In this document: piece after piece, positions 9,318 through 17,424 of the stretch | How the letters are laid out: every line of letters begins with the position of its first letter | How positions within the stretch are numbered: the stretch's first letter is position 1 | Assembly: GCA_032027085.1 (NCBI GenBank) | Contig: JAVSMS010000001.1 | Coordinates: 715,711-779,710 of the forward strand | DNA from: Pseudorhodoplanes sp. | GTDB taxonomy: Bacteria > Pseudomonadota > Alphaproteobacteria > Rhizobiales > Xanthobacteraceae | Direction: 5' to 3' | Length of the DNA: 64,000 bases | The notes under the pieces: generated by a model | Database searches by the model: none | What the model was told of the DNA's origin: nothing | The model's input: only the letters and a program-made list of their open reading frames with translations | Made by a program: the position numbers and the translations under genes

Positions 9318-9635
9318 GTTCATTCCTCCTCTGTTGGCGATGCCAAGGGTGACATCAGCGCATGGACGATGCCGCGGCGCGCCGAGGATGTATGTGATCT
9401 GGTCCACATTCCAGATTGGCGTTCGTGCGGCCGGCTTACGCGTTGGCAGGTCGTGCTTGGCCTGCCATTTCGGACCGGGACCGCGCATATAGTGCAGTTC
9501 GGGCCGGTAAGGCTGGAAGAGCTTGCGCAGCTCGATGGCGAATGCGGCCAGTTCGGCGTGGAAGCTCACTGATGTGTTCGGATGTGGATGTAAGGTGCAG
9601 TCGGTCATGACACTCGCTCTCCTGATCGGGAGCGC
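9318..9635 (-). other. Open frame upstream of small protein A
   Basis: About 320 bases with no clearly supported gene. The minus-strand frame of small protein A continues open through it from ATG 9609, which has an AGGAG ten bases upstream. The encoded sequence (MTDCTLHPHPN..., then RKLFQPYRPELHYM) looks moderately protein-like, so a separate or translationally fused short protein is possible. It begins just after the terminator at 9636-9672, so any transcript would need its own promoter here; I could not identify one with confidence. Confidence 0.3.
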
Positions 9636-9672
9636 CAAAAAAGCGGGCCGGCTCCGCAGAAACCGGCCCGTT
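9636..9672 (-). terminator. Rho-independent terminator of small protein B gene
   Basis: On the minus strand, arms CGGGCCGG and CCGGCCCG flank an 11-nt loop and are followed by a run of six T (complement of 9637-9642). It sits directly after the stop of the 9676-9897 gene. Confidence 0.8.
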
Positions 9673-9675
9673 CAG

Positions 9676-9897
9676 TCAGTCGATCTCCCAGTTACGTTCG
9701 ATCACATGCCGCTCGCCCGTCGGTAGGGGCCTGATCCCATGCGTCTCCCAGCGCATATCCTGCGCGTGGAGCGCACGCCTGTGTGCTCCGCCTGGATGCG
9801 GGCAACACATGTCGGTATCGAGCTCTTTGCCCGCCGACAATTGCGTCGAACCCATAAGAACGATGAGCGCAATAGCCACACTGGCTTTGGACATCAT
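9676..9897 (-). CDS. Small secreted protein B
   Basis: 73-residue protein with a signal peptide (MMSKAS, hydrophobic VAIALIVLMGS, likely cleavage around SAG). The mature part has a Cys-Cys pair, several histidines and a charged C-terminus ending ERNWEID. ATG 9897 lies seven bases after AGGAGG. The Shine-Dalgarno lies in a strong inverted repeat (9903-9948), so translation may be controlled by RNA folding. It is followed by its own terminator, so it is probably monocistronic or the end of a DUF1150 transcript. Function unknown; the His/Cys content could suit metal binding, which is only a guess. Confidence 0.65.
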   Translation of the reverse strand: MMSKASVAIALIVLMGSTQLSAGKELDTDMCCPHPGGAHRRALHAQDMRWETHGIRPLPTGERHVIERNWEID

Positions 9898-9902
9898 GAT
9901 CG

Positions 9903-9948
9903 TTCCTCCTCTGTTGGCGACGCCCTCGAAAGGGCGTCGCAGGAGGAA
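9903..9948 (-). promoter_or_regulatory. Shine-Dalgarno-sequestering hairpin in leader of small protein B
   Basis: In the minus-strand RNA, an inner perfect 10-bp stem (GCGACGCCCT / AGGGCGTCGC) is closed by a UUCG loop. It is flanked by an outer 8-bp stem pairing UUCCUCCU with AGGAGGAA. The latter is the ribosome binding site of the 9676-9897 gene, 7 nt from its ATG. A 6-nt bulge (CAACAG) separates the stems on the 3' side. Folding would hide the ribosome binding site. Confidence 0.6.
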
Positions 9949-10082
9949 GGCTAGGCGCAGATCATGCAGGATGACTGTAAGCGGGGTCACACGCCGATCA
10001 TGCGCGGCATTACGACGGCGCAAGCAAAACAGGTTGAATTGGAAGGCGGCGGGACGCCGGTTCGCTGTCGCGCGATCGATTT

Positions 10083-10325
10083 TCAGGTGATGTACATCGC
10101 GTCCAGATGGCTGTCGGCGGCATTCGCCACGGCGGATTCCCTGCTGCCGGTTACCAGGACCGGCCGGCCGTCGGCCGAATGCAGCACGAAGACGACGTAG
10201 CCCGGCGGCAACATCGGCGCTTCGGCGCAGAGAAATGCGACCCGTTCCGAAGGAATGCGCCTGATGTAAGCAAGCCGACCCTTGCCAAAGGTTGCAAATT
10301 CCGGATCAGAAAGGCCTGGCCGCAT
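10083..10325 (-). CDS. DUF1150 family protein
   Basis: 80-residue protein matching the alphaproteobacterial DUF1150 pattern: an N-terminal FATFGKGRLAYIRRI stretch, then FLCAEAP, then VVFVLHSADGRPVLVTGSRE and a closing alanine-rich helix. Start chosen at ATG 10325 because GGAGG lies eight bases before it; a longer frame to 10361 lacks this. In Rhizobiales, DUF1150 genes often sit near small heat-shock protein genes. None is present here, but the neighbouring RNA hairpin may reflect a stress-responsive setting. Biochemical function unknown. Confidence 0.8.
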   Translation of the reverse strand: MRPGLSDPEFATFGKGRLAYIRRIPSERVAFLCAEAPMLPPGYVVFVLHSADGRPVLVTGSRESAVANAADSHLDAMYIT

Positions 10326-10485
10326 GACGTCCTCCGAAGGCCGATGTGGGATCATCGGCATTCGAAAACTAATCCTTGCCCAGCCAGCCGAATGTGAGCC
10401 GGATTACATTGCAGGCAGATCGAAAGGAGATGACACGATTTTGCTGAAACTTTTTGGTTCTTATCTGAATGGACTGAGAGCGTAT

Positions 10486-10537
10486 CCGTCATCCTAAGGT
10501 GCGAGCCGCGTCAGCGGCGAGCCTCGACGTGACGGCC
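10486..10537. repeat. Intergenic palindromic repeat of Rhizobiales type
   Basis: The segment CCGTCATCCTAAGGTGCGAG ... GCGAGCCTCGACGTGACGGCC resembles the dispersed intergenic repeats of Bradyrhizobium/Rhodopseudomonas genomes (CGTCATCCT-GAGGTGCGAGC...GAGCCTCG-...GACGG). Terminal CCGTCA/TGACGG arms are inverted. Identification is from memory of such elements, and only one copy is in the window. The remaining bases between 10326 and 10579 show no gene. Confidence 0.45.
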
Positions 10538-10579
10538 ATAGTCAGAAGGCTGTTTCGATCGAACGCAACCGCGCACTAG

Positions 10580-11695
10580 CTAAATGCCGCACCAGTCCCG
10601 CGCCAGTCGCGAATAAAGCTCGGTCGCCTGTTCAATATTGGATACGAGACAATATTCATCCGTCTGATGCGCCAGCGCCAGTTCACCGGGGCCGAGGATC
10701 ACGGTCGGCGGCGCCCCCAACATGGGCGTCAGCACCGACGCATCGGTGAAATACGGCGCACTTCCCAGCCTGCCGTCGAAACCCGTTATGTCCCGCGCGG
10801 TGCGAAACACATCCCTGATCCAGGTATCGTCAGGATTGGTCCAGACACCTTGTGCATCGAGTAGCGGCTTGAACGTCACCTCCGTTCCCAGATAACTCGC
10901 GAGTTGCTCGCGCAGCTTCGCGTGGCTTTGCCCCGGGATCGTGCGGATATCGATGCCGATCGCCGCGCGGTCCGGCACCGAATTGACGTTGATGCCTCCG
11001 TGAACGGTGCCGACATTGAGCGTTGGACCGCCGAGCACATCGTGGCGCGCTACGTTGAAATCAAATCCCTCCAGCGCCGTCACCGCACGTGCGGCCTTGT
11101 AGACAGCGTTGACGCCCTTGTCAGGCATCGATCCGTGCGCGGTGACACCCCTCGTTTCCGCTTCGAGCCAGAGCGCGCCCTTGTGTCCAACCAGCGGCTT
11201 GTTGCCGGTCGGCTCCGCCACGATGAAGGCTCCGGCCTTGCCGATATCGGCGGCGGGAATCGCTGCCGCGCCTTCACACCCTGTCTCTTCGCCGGCGGTG
11301 ATCACAAGCAGAACGCCGGGACTTGCCGCCAGCCTATCGGCGAGTGCGATGCAGGTGGTGACGAAGGCGGCGACACCGCTCTTCATGTCGGAGGAGCCGC
11401 GGCCATAGAGCCTGCCGTCTGCGATCTCGCCGGCGAAAGGATCAACCGACCAGGGCTGCGCGCCAAGCGGCACGGTGTCGAGATGGCCGGTGAAGGCGAG
11501 CGGCAGGCGGTCCGCCCGGCCGCCGATGCGCGCGATCAGTTGCGCCCTTCCCTCGCCGAAGGAAAGTAGCTTGACCCCGAAACCGGCAGCTTCCAGCAGC
11601 GCCGCGAGATGCTCCGCACAGGGACGTTCCGCGCCCGGCGGATTGATGGTGTTGAAGCGAACGAGTTCCTGCGTCAGCGTGACGGATGACAACAT
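10580..11695 (-). CDS. M20 family metallopeptidase/deacylase (ArgE/DapE-like)
   Basis: 371-residue zinc-dependent M20 hydrolase that releases acyl groups or cleaves dipeptides. Metal ligands and catalytic residues are visible: His71 with Asp73 (GHLDTVP), Asp103 (GRGSSDMKSG) and the Glu136-Glu137 pair (TAGEETGCEG). The dimerisation domain and C-terminal GPG(E) and His-containing segment follow. It is the last gene of the Liv transporter operon, 3 bp after the livF-like gene, so it probably processes an imported N-acyl amino acid, peptide or related conjugate in the cytoplasm. Acetylornithine deacetylase and succinyl-diaminopimelate desuccinylase are alternatives, but the transporter context favours catabolism. 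Confidence 0.88.
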   Translation of the reverse strand: MLSSVTLTQELVRFNTINPPGAERPCAEHLAALLEAAGFGVKLLSFGEGRAQLIARIGGRADRLPLAFTGHLDTVPLGAQPWSVDPFAGEIADGRLYGRGSSDMKSGVAAFVTTCIALADRLAASPGVLLVITAGEETGCEGAAAIPAADIGKAGAFIVAEPTGNKPLVGHKGALWLEAETRGVTAHGSMPDKGVNAVYKAARAVTALEGFDFNVARHDVLGGPTLNVGTVHGGINVNSVPDRAAIGIDIRTIPGQSHAKLREQLASYLGTEVTFKPLLDAQGVWTNPDDTWIRDVFRTARDITGFDGRLGSAPYFTDASVLTPMLGAPPTVILGPGELALAHQTDEYCLVSNIEQATELYSRLARDWCGI

Positions 11696-11698
11696 GAT

Positions 11699-12412
11699 CT
11701 ACCCGAAATAGGCCGCCCGCACTTCTTCGCGGGCCGCGAGTTCTGATGGCGTGCCGCTGGTGGCAACGCGGCCTTTCGACAATACAAAGCCGAAGTGGGA
11801 AATGGCCAGCGTCTGATGCACATTTTGCTCGACAAGCAGCACGGTGATGCCGCGCTCGTTGATCTGCTGGATAATATTGAAGTTTTCCTTCACGAATAGC
11901 GGCGACAAGCCCAGCGAGGGCTCGTCGATCAGAAGAAGCTTGGGCGCGCACATCAGCCCCCGCCCGATCGAAACCATGGCTTGCTCGCCGCCCGACATCG
12001 TTCCCGCAAGCTGGTCGCGCCGCTCGGCCAGGCGCGGAAATATCTCGAATATCTCGGCCATGCGGGCGCGCATGAGCCTGTCGGAAGGCTCCTGATAGGC
12101 GCCGACGCGCAAATTCTCCTCGACCGTCAGCTTGGGGAAGACCTTGCGGCCTTCCGGGATACAGGCAATGCCGGTCGCGATGATCTTGTGCGTCGACAGG
12201 CGGGTAATATCGACGCCATTGAACACGATCCGGCCCGCGCGCGCGGGCGTGAGCCCGAGAATCGAGCGCACCAGCGTCGTTTTGCCTGAGCCGTTCGAGC
12301 CGAGCAGGCAAGTGATGCTGCCCTGTCGAACGGTGAGCGACACCCCCTGCAGCACGTCGGCCTTGTCGTAGGCTGTCGTGACGCTGTCGAGTTCGAGGAT
12401 TGCCGTCATCAT
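11699..12412 (-). CDS. livF: Branched-chain-type ABC transporter ATP-binding protein (LivF-like)
   Basis: 237-residue ATPase with Walker A (GSNGSGKTT), Q-loop region, signature MSGGEQ and Walker B LLLIDEPSLGLSP. Start at ATG 12412, overlapping the livG-like stop as ATGA. A frame extending further upstream lies inside livG and is not credible. Pairs with the LivG-like subunit to energise uptake through LivH/LivM. Confidence 0.92.
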   Translation of the reverse strand: MMTAILELDSVTTAYDKADVLQGVSLTVRQGSITCLLGSNGSGKTTLVRSILGLTPARAGRIVFNGVDITRLSTHKIIATGIACIPEGRKVFPKLTVEENLRVGAYQEPSDRLMRARMAEIFEIFPRLAERRDQLAGTMSGGEQAMVSIGRGLMCAPKLLLIDEPSLGLSPLFVKENFNIIQQINERGITVLLVEQNVHQTLAISHFGFVLSKGRVATSGTPSELAAREEVRAAYFG

Positions 12413-13182
12413 GCCACCCCGAGATAGGCTTCCTGGACCTGCCGGTCTGCAGCGACCTCGCGGTAGGGACCTTCGGCAATCTTGCGGCCGAAATTGAGGA
12501 CAACGCAACGATCGGTGATGCGCTCGATCACACCCATTTCATGCTCAACGATCACGATGGTCAAATTCTTGTTGCGTTCGCGCACCAGCAGAATGTCGTC
12601 CATCAGTTCGGCGGTCTCGTCATGCGTCATGCCTGCGGACGGCTCATCCAGCAGCAGCAGCTTCGGCGCGCTGATGAGCGCACGGCAGATCTCGATGCGC
12701 CGGCGGTCGATCATCGGCAGGCCGGCGACCGGCTCGAACATGCGATCGGCCAGCTGCGGCTCGAAGACCTCCATCAGCAGCCGGGCGGCATGATAGTTCT
12801 CCTCGAATTCGCGCTTGAAATCGCCGCGCCGGACGAGATTGAACCAGAGTCCCTGATTGAGGCGCTTGTGATTGCCGATCATGATGTTGTCGAAGATCGA
12901 CAACGGCAGCGACAGGCGGGACCGCTGGAAGGTGCGGGAAATGCCGGACTGATAGACCGCGCGCGGCGCCGCGTTGGTGATGTCGGCGCCATCGAAGGTG
13001 ATCGAGCCTGCATTGGCGCTGTAGATGCCGGTGGCGACGTTGAAGAACGTCGTCTTGCCGGACCCGTTCGGGCCGATGAGCCCGAGGATCTCGTTCGGCT
13101 GCACAACGAGGTCGAGATTATCGAGCGCCACCACGCCGCCGAATCGCCGCACCAAGCCGCGCGCTTCGAGCAAGGCGGTCAT
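12409..13182 (-). CDS. livG: Branched-chain-type ABC transporter ATP-binding protein (LivG-like)
   Basis: 257-residue ATPase with Walker A (GPNGSGKTTFFN), Walker B (LLLLDEPSAGMTHDE) and the longer LivG-type insertion between Q-loop and signature. In place of the usual LSGGQ signature region it reads VAGLPMIDRRRIEI, a degenerate form common among LivG proteins. Start ATG 13182 overlaps the livM stop (ATGA); ATG 13191 is an alternative. Confidence 0.9.
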   Translation of the reverse strand: MTALLEARGLVRRFGGVVALDNLDLVVQPNEILGLIGPNGSGKTTFFNVATGIYSANAGSITFDGADITNAAPRAVYQSGISRTFQRSRLSLPLSIFDNIMIGNHKRLNQGLWFNLVRRGDFKREFEENYHAARLLMEVFEPQLADRMFEPVAGLPMIDRRRIEICRALISAPKLLLLDEPSAGMTHDETAELMDDILLVRERNKNLTIVIVEHEMGVIERITDRCVVLNFGRKIAEGPYREVAADRQVQEAYLGVA

Positions 13183-14354
13183 GGGCGCCATCCCGGGAAA
13201 TAGCGGCGGACCGGCCGCGGCAGCAGGCCTTCCGGCCGGAACAGCAGCACGCCGATGACCATCAGCGCGTAGAGCAGGAAGCGGTATTCCTGAATCGTCT
13301 GCAGCTTTTCGGGCACCACGACAACGATGAAGGTCGCAACCACAAGGCCCCAGGGGTTGCCGATCCCGCCGAGCAAGAGGATGGACACGAGGATCAGCGA
13401 GTCGGCGAAGGTGTAGTTGTTCGGGGCGACGAAGCCGCCGACCATGCCGAACAGCGCGCCGGCGATGCCGATCAGAAAATTGCCGATCAGGAAGGCGGTG
13501 ATCTTCCAGCGCGTGACATTGAGGCCGAAACAGCTAGCGGCGGTCTCGTCCAGCCGCAAGGCATCCAGATTGAGGCCGATCCAAGAGCGTTCCAGCCGCC
13601 GCACCAGCACGAATGCTACCGCCAGCAAGGCGAGGCTGAGCACGAAGTAATTCATGTAGAACGACAGGGTGATGTTGCCGATCTCGACATTGTCGTTGAA
13701 CGACCAGCCGAACAGCGACATGCCCTTCACCTGCATGCCCTGCGGACCGCCGAGGACGTCGTTGACCTCAAGAAACGTCTTCAACAGCAGCGCAAAGGCG
13801 ATGGTCACCACCGCGGCGTAATGGCCGCGCGTGCGCAAGACCGGCAGCAACAGCAGGGAGCCGATCAGAGCGGCCAGCAGGCCGCCGATCAGCAGCACGA
13901 GCAAATGCGGCATCGCTGTGTTGTTGAGCACCGCCGACGTGTAGGCGCCGATGCCGAAAAACGAGGCACCGGCGAAATTCAGCACGCCGGCATATCCGAA
14001 CTGGATATTCAGCCCCAGCGTCGCCACCGTGTAGAGCAGCACGGTGATGATCAACAGAAGGACGAAGTGATCCTCGCGAAAGAAGCCGGCGAGAGCCAGC
14101 GCCGCCACGATCGCGACGCCGCCCATGGCGTTCTCGTGATCGGCAAAGGAGCGGCTGACCCGATCGAGCAAGCCAAGCCAGCCGGCGCCGATGACAACGA
14201 TGACTCCGGCCGCCAGCAGTGAAATGATCATGCTCTGCTTTTCCGCCGCCAGCAGGACGGCGAGATAAGCGGCGGCAATGGCGACTCCGGCGACCCCCGG
14301 CCACATCCCTGCGGCCTTCCTGTCTTTCCTCCCCATTGCGTCAAACCCGCTCAC
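13179..14354 (-). CDS. livM: Branched-chain-type ABC transporter permease (LivM-like)
   Basis: 391-residue integral membrane permease with about ten hydrophobic segments. The LivM hallmark NIQFGYAGVLNFAGASFFGIGAY is near residues 115-140, and an EAA-like cytoplasmic loop is present (RLDETAASCFGLNVTRWK). GTG 14354 has an AGGAAA-type ribosome site just upstream and overlaps the livH stop by 14 bp; ATG 14336 is an alternative. Forms the channel with LivH. Confidence 0.9.
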   Translation of the reverse strand: MSGFDAMGRKDRKAAGMWPGVAGVAIAAAYLAVLLAAEKQSMIISLLAAGVIVVIGAGWLGLLDRVSRSFADHENAMGGVAIVAALALAGFFREDHFVLLLIITVLLYTVATLGLNIQFGYAGVLNFAGASFFGIGAYTSAVLNNTAMPHLLVLLIGGLLAALIGSLLLLPVLRTRGHYAAVVTIAFALLLKTFLEVNDVLGGPQGMQVKGMSLFGWSFNDNVEIGNITLSFYMNYFVLSLALLAVAFVLVRRLERSWIGLNLDALRLDETAASCFGLNVTRWKITAFLIGNFLIGIAGALFGMVGGFVAPNNYTFADSLILVSILLLGGIGNPWGLVVATFIVVVVPEKLQTIQEYRFLLYALMVIGVLLFRPEGLLPRPVRRYFPGWRP

Positions 14355-15261
14355 TGATCTTTTCCTGGATCAGGCCGGTCGGCCGCCAGGCCATGATGGC
14401 AATGACAATGGCGAAGGCGAAAACATCCTTGTAGGCGCTGGCGAATGGCAGCAATACCGTGCCGATGATCTGCAGTGCGGCAAAGAGGAAGCCGCCCAGG
14501 ATGGCGCCATAGATGCTGCCGAGACCGCCGATGATCGCGGCGGAGAAGCCGACCACACCGAGATAAAGTCCGATCCCGAAATTGATCTCGCTGTAATAGA
14601 GCCCGTTCATCACGCCGGCATAGGCCGCGAGGCCCGATCCGATGGCGAAAGTGACGAGAACGATGGCCGTGAAATTAATCCCCATGGTGCGGGCGGTTTC
14701 CTCATCCTGTGCGACCGCACGGATTGCGAGGCCAAGCTTGGTGCGATTGAGCAGGAATTGAAGCCCGACTATCACAAGCACGCCCGCCCCGAGCATGAGT
14801 ACATTGTCGAGTCGCAAATTGAATCCGCCGATATCGACCGAACCGCGCGGCAGCAACGCGGGAAACGGCTTCGGATTGGCTCCCTGCGGATAGAACAGTC
14901 GCACGCTTTCACGCAGCACCGTACCGAGCATCAAGGTGATCAGCAGCGTATTAAGCGCCGGGGCCGAACGCAGCGGCATCACGAGATAGCGCGCGATCAG
15001 CATCCCGAGCAGCGCCATCGTCAGAATCGCGATCACCAAAATGACGATGAGCGTGATCCAATGCGACTTCAGGCCGAGTAGATTGAGACCCGCAAAGACC
15101 GCCAGCGCCGTGAAGGCCCCGACCGTAAGCACGTCGCCATGCGAAAACTTGATGATGTCAAGTACGCCGAAGAACAGCGTGAAACCGACCGCAACCAGAG
15201 CATACATCATGCCGAGCATCAGCCCGTTCATGACGTACTGGGCAAGCAAACCAGCGTCCAT
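14341..15261 (-). CDS. livH: Branched-chain-type ABC transporter permease (LivH-like)
   Basis: 306-residue integral membrane permease with the typical LivH N-terminus (GLMLGMMYALVAVGFTLFFGVLDIIKFSHGD) and the loop QDEETARTMGIN expected to contact the ATPases. It follows the substrate-binding protein gene after a 76-bp spacer that contains a GC-rich hairpin. Confidence 0.92.
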   Translation of the reverse strand: MDAGLLAQYVMNGLMLGMMYALVAVGFTLFFGVLDIIKFSHGDVLTVGAFTALAVFAGLNLLGLKSHWITLIVILVIAILTMALLGMLIARYLVMPLRSAPALNTLLITLMLGTVLRESVRLFYPQGANPKPFPALLPRGSVDIGGFNLRLDNVLMLGAGVLVIVGLQFLLNRTKLGLAIRAVAQDEETARTMGINFTAIVLVTFAIGSGLAAYAGVMNGLYYSEINFGIGLYLGVVGFSAAIIGGLGSIYGAILGGFLFAALQIIGTVLLPFASAYKDVFAFAIVIAIMAWRPTGLIQEKISERV

Positions 15262-15298
15262 GATGTGTATTGGTCCGAGGTGAGATCAGCGTGAAACA

Positions 15299-15325
15299 GG
15301 GGCCGCGCGCTTGGCGGGCGGCCCC
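15299..15325 (-). terminator. Hairpin between binding-protein and permease genes
   Basis: GGGGCCGC and GCGGCCCC form an 8-bp GC stem with an 11-nt loop and no long T-run. Such intercistronic hairpins in ABC operons commonly stabilise the upstream binding-protein mRNA or reduce read-through to the permease genes. That role here is inferred. Confidence 0.5.
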
Positions 15326-15337
15326 TACTGCACAATG

Positions 15338-16510
15338 CTATTTTTGCCCCGGCAGCTTGCGCTTGCCACTGGCATATTCGCTGTCGTCCCACTCGACGAA
15401 TTTGCCGTCCTGAACCACATATTTGGTGATTACCGGCACGGTATTCTGCCCGTGATCGTCGAACGTGATCTTGCCGACGATTGAATCGCGATCCTTGACC
15501 TTGGCGAGCTCGGCAATAAACTTCTTCCGGTCAGGTCCGACTTTCTCAATCGTGTCGAGGATCATGTCCATCGCCGCAAACGCGAAGGGGCCGTAGGCCT
15601 CCGGCGGATTGTCGTATTTCTGGGCGGCGTATTTCTCCATGAAGAACTTGCCGCCCGGCAATTTCTCGACCGGCGCGCCTTCACGGAAGGCGAGCGAGCC
15701 TTCGGCCAGCGGGCCAAGCCCCTGAATAAAGGCATCGGACACAATGCCGGAGGTACCGTCGAACAGGGCCTTGATGCCGAGCTTGTCCATCTGCGAACGG
15801 ATGCGCACGCCGATTGGCGTCAGCCCGCCGAAGTAGATCACGTCGGGATTGAGTGCCTTTATCTTGGTCAGTTCGGTGGCGAAATCCTGCTGATCGGCGG
15901 TGACGCCGAAGGTACCGACGATCTTCGCCTTGCCGATCTTGGCGAGCGCCTTGCTGAAATACTCGTTATGGCCCTTGCCGTAGTCGGTGGTGTCATGGAT
16001 GACGGCCACGGTCTTGTAGCCGAGCTTCGAGATCAACTCCGCATTGGCGTCGTTCTGGTTGATCATCGTGCCGTTGACGCGATGAATTTCCGCGTACTTG
16101 TTGCGATAGGTGATATCGGGCAGCACCGCGCCCCAGACGATCACCGGAAAACCGAACTTGTGATAGACGTCGACGGTGGCAATCGCCGCCGCCGAACAAT
16201 AATGCGTAGCGCCGGCGATGATCTCCCTGTCGGCCGCCATCTTGGTCGCAACCTGCACCGCCACGTTCGGCTTGCACTCGTCGTCGAGCACGACCAGTTC
16301 GTATTCATATTTGGACTTCGGATCGGCGTTGCGCAGCTTCACCGCCAGATCGGCGGAGTTGCGGCCGCCGATACCGTTGACGGAGACGCCGCCGGTCAGC
16401 GGTCCGATGAAGCCGACCTTGACCTTGTCCTTCGCCTCGGCATCCGCCCAGGCCATGCTGAGAAGCACGGCTGCAATGCCGGTAGCCGCCCATTTGCTCG
16501 CAGTCCTCAT
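15338..16510 (-). CDS. Periplasmic substrate-binding protein of Liv-type ABC transporter
   Basis: 390-residue type I periplasmic binding protein (Peripla_BP_6). A signal peptide covers about residues 1-26 (ends WADAEA), followed by KVKVGFIGPLTGGVSVNGIG, the typical ligand-cleft opening. Two Rossmann-like lobes follow. ATG 16510 has GGGGAG nine bases upstream. The first gene of the transporter operon; with a terminal M20 deacylase in the same operon, an amino-acid-like conjugate is a plausible ligand, but the sequence does not identify it. Confidence 0.92.
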   Translation of the reverse strand: MRTASKWAATGIAAVLLSMAWADAEAKDKVKVGFIGPLTGGVSVNGIGGRNSADLAVKLRNADPKSKYEYELVVLDDECKPNVAVQVATKMAADREIIAGATHYCSAAAIATVDVYHKFGFPVIVWGAVLPDITYRNKYAEIHRVNGTMINQNDANAELISKLGYKTVAVIHDTTDYGKGHNEYFSKALAKIGKAKIVGTFGVTADQQDFATELTKIKALNPDVIYFGGLTPIGVRIRSQMDKLGIKALFDGTSGIVSDAFIQGLGPLAEGSLAFREGAPVEKLPGGKFFMEKYAAQKYDNPPEAYGPFAFAAMDMILDTIEKVGPDRKKFIAELAKVKDRDSIVGKITFDDHGQNTVPVITKYVVQDGKFVEWDDSEYASGKRKLPGQK

Positions 16511-16847
16511 TATTTGTTACTCCCCTAGTCGTGATGCCCCATCGAGCGCCATCCCTCACGCTGACAGTAGACATGGTTGCGCTTCGCGACGCCTGCGGCA
16601 AGTAGGTAATTACAGGTCGCCTGTGCGAATGCCCTCCAAAGGATGAGAGCACCACATGCTCCTGCAATCGCAATGCCAAGTTGCAATCGCAATGCCAATT
16701 GCGCCGGCAGAATCGCCTCCGGTCAGCCAGTCGGAGGAATGTTCTGCTCGCAGACCGCCGCCGGCGGGCAATTTTGACATTTTCGGTTGACAATGCGTGC
16801 CTGCCCTCGGCTGTGCCGTCACACCTGTCCGAGACCGTTTTTCATGG
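16511..16847. other. Intergenic region with promoter of Liv operon and a direct repeat
   Basis: No gene seen in about 340 bases. Two copies of the 17-mer TGCAATCGCAATGCCAA lie at 16663-16679 and 16682-16698 (19-bp period), roughly 160 bp upstream of the substrate-binding protein start. They may be operator half-sites. The binding protein is unknown; the neighbouring Lrp-type regulator is one candidate. Confidence 0.45.
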
Positions 16848-17327
16848 TCACGGTGACGCAGTGATCGGCAAAACGTTGCTGTATTTGACCTGTTGCAGTG
16901 CAAAGCTCGATTCGATCGACGCAATGCCCTCGATACGTGTCAGTTTCTGCTTCACAAAGCGCTCGTAGGCGTCCAGATCCGGGACGACGACACGCAGCCA
17001 ATAGTCGCGCGAGCCAGTCATCAGATAGCATTCCAGAATTTCCGGCCAGCGCTGGATCGCCTTCTCGAACCGGTCGAGCGATTCCTGTTTCTGCTTTTCC
17101 AGCTTGATCGAAACGAAGACGCTGACGGGCAGTCCAACCGCGCGCTGATCCAGCAGCGCGACGTACCGCGAAATCACGCCCGCTTTTTCCAGGTTACGCA
17201 CCCGCCGCAGGCAAGGGGACGGCGAAAGTCCCACCTTGGCCGCGAGGTCGGCAACGCTGATACGCCCGTCGGCCTGCAGACTTTCGAGGATTTTCCGGTC
17301 GAGCGCATCCAGATTTGGAGTTGACAT
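16848..17327 (-). CDS. Lrp/AsnC family transcriptional regulator
   Basis: 159-residue regulator with an N-terminal helix-turn-helix (LDRKILESLQADGRISVADLAAKVGLSPSPCLRRV) and a C-terminal RAM ligand-binding domain including the glycine-containing YLMTGSRDYWLRV turn. ATG 17327 is preceded by AGGTG. It is divergent from a homodimeric 2-oxoacid dehydrogenase E1 gene, with palindromes in the shared promoter. This layout resembles Pseudomonas putida mdeR-mdeAB, where an Lrp-type regulator controls 2-oxobutyrate oxidation. An amino acid is the likely effector. Confidence 0.92.
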   Translation of the reverse strand: MSTPNLDALDRKILESLQADGRISVADLAAKVGLSPSPCLRRVRNLEKAGVISRYVALLDQRAVGLPVSVFVSIKLEKQKQESLDRFEKAIQRWPEILECYLMTGSRDYWLRVVVPDLDAYERFVKQKLTRIEGIASIESSFALQQVKYSNVLPITASP

Positions 17328-17351
17328 CTTTCACCTAATTCGTGGCTCACC

Positions 17352-17408
17352 TTGGCAGGATTCGCCAATTTTCCATGGAAAGATAGCTGATTTTGGCAGG
17401 TTCTGCCA
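17352..17408. promoter_or_regulatory. Paired palindromes, candidate Lrp-type operator
   Basis: TTGGC-N7-GCCAA at 17352-17368 and TGGCAG-GTT-CTGCCA at 17394-17408 lie between the divergent regulator and E1 genes. Both begin with the same TTGGCAGGwTTC motif and their centres are 41 bp apart, close to four helical turns. This suits an Lrp-type octamer binding on one DNA face. Confidence 0.6.
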
Positions 17409-17424
17409 TATTGTCAGGCGCATA

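Noticed and set aside
17236-17424. N-terminal extension of the E1 gene into the Lrp gene
   Set aside because: It would overlap the divergent regulator's coding DNA and the paired operators; the AceE-like sequence starts only after 17425.
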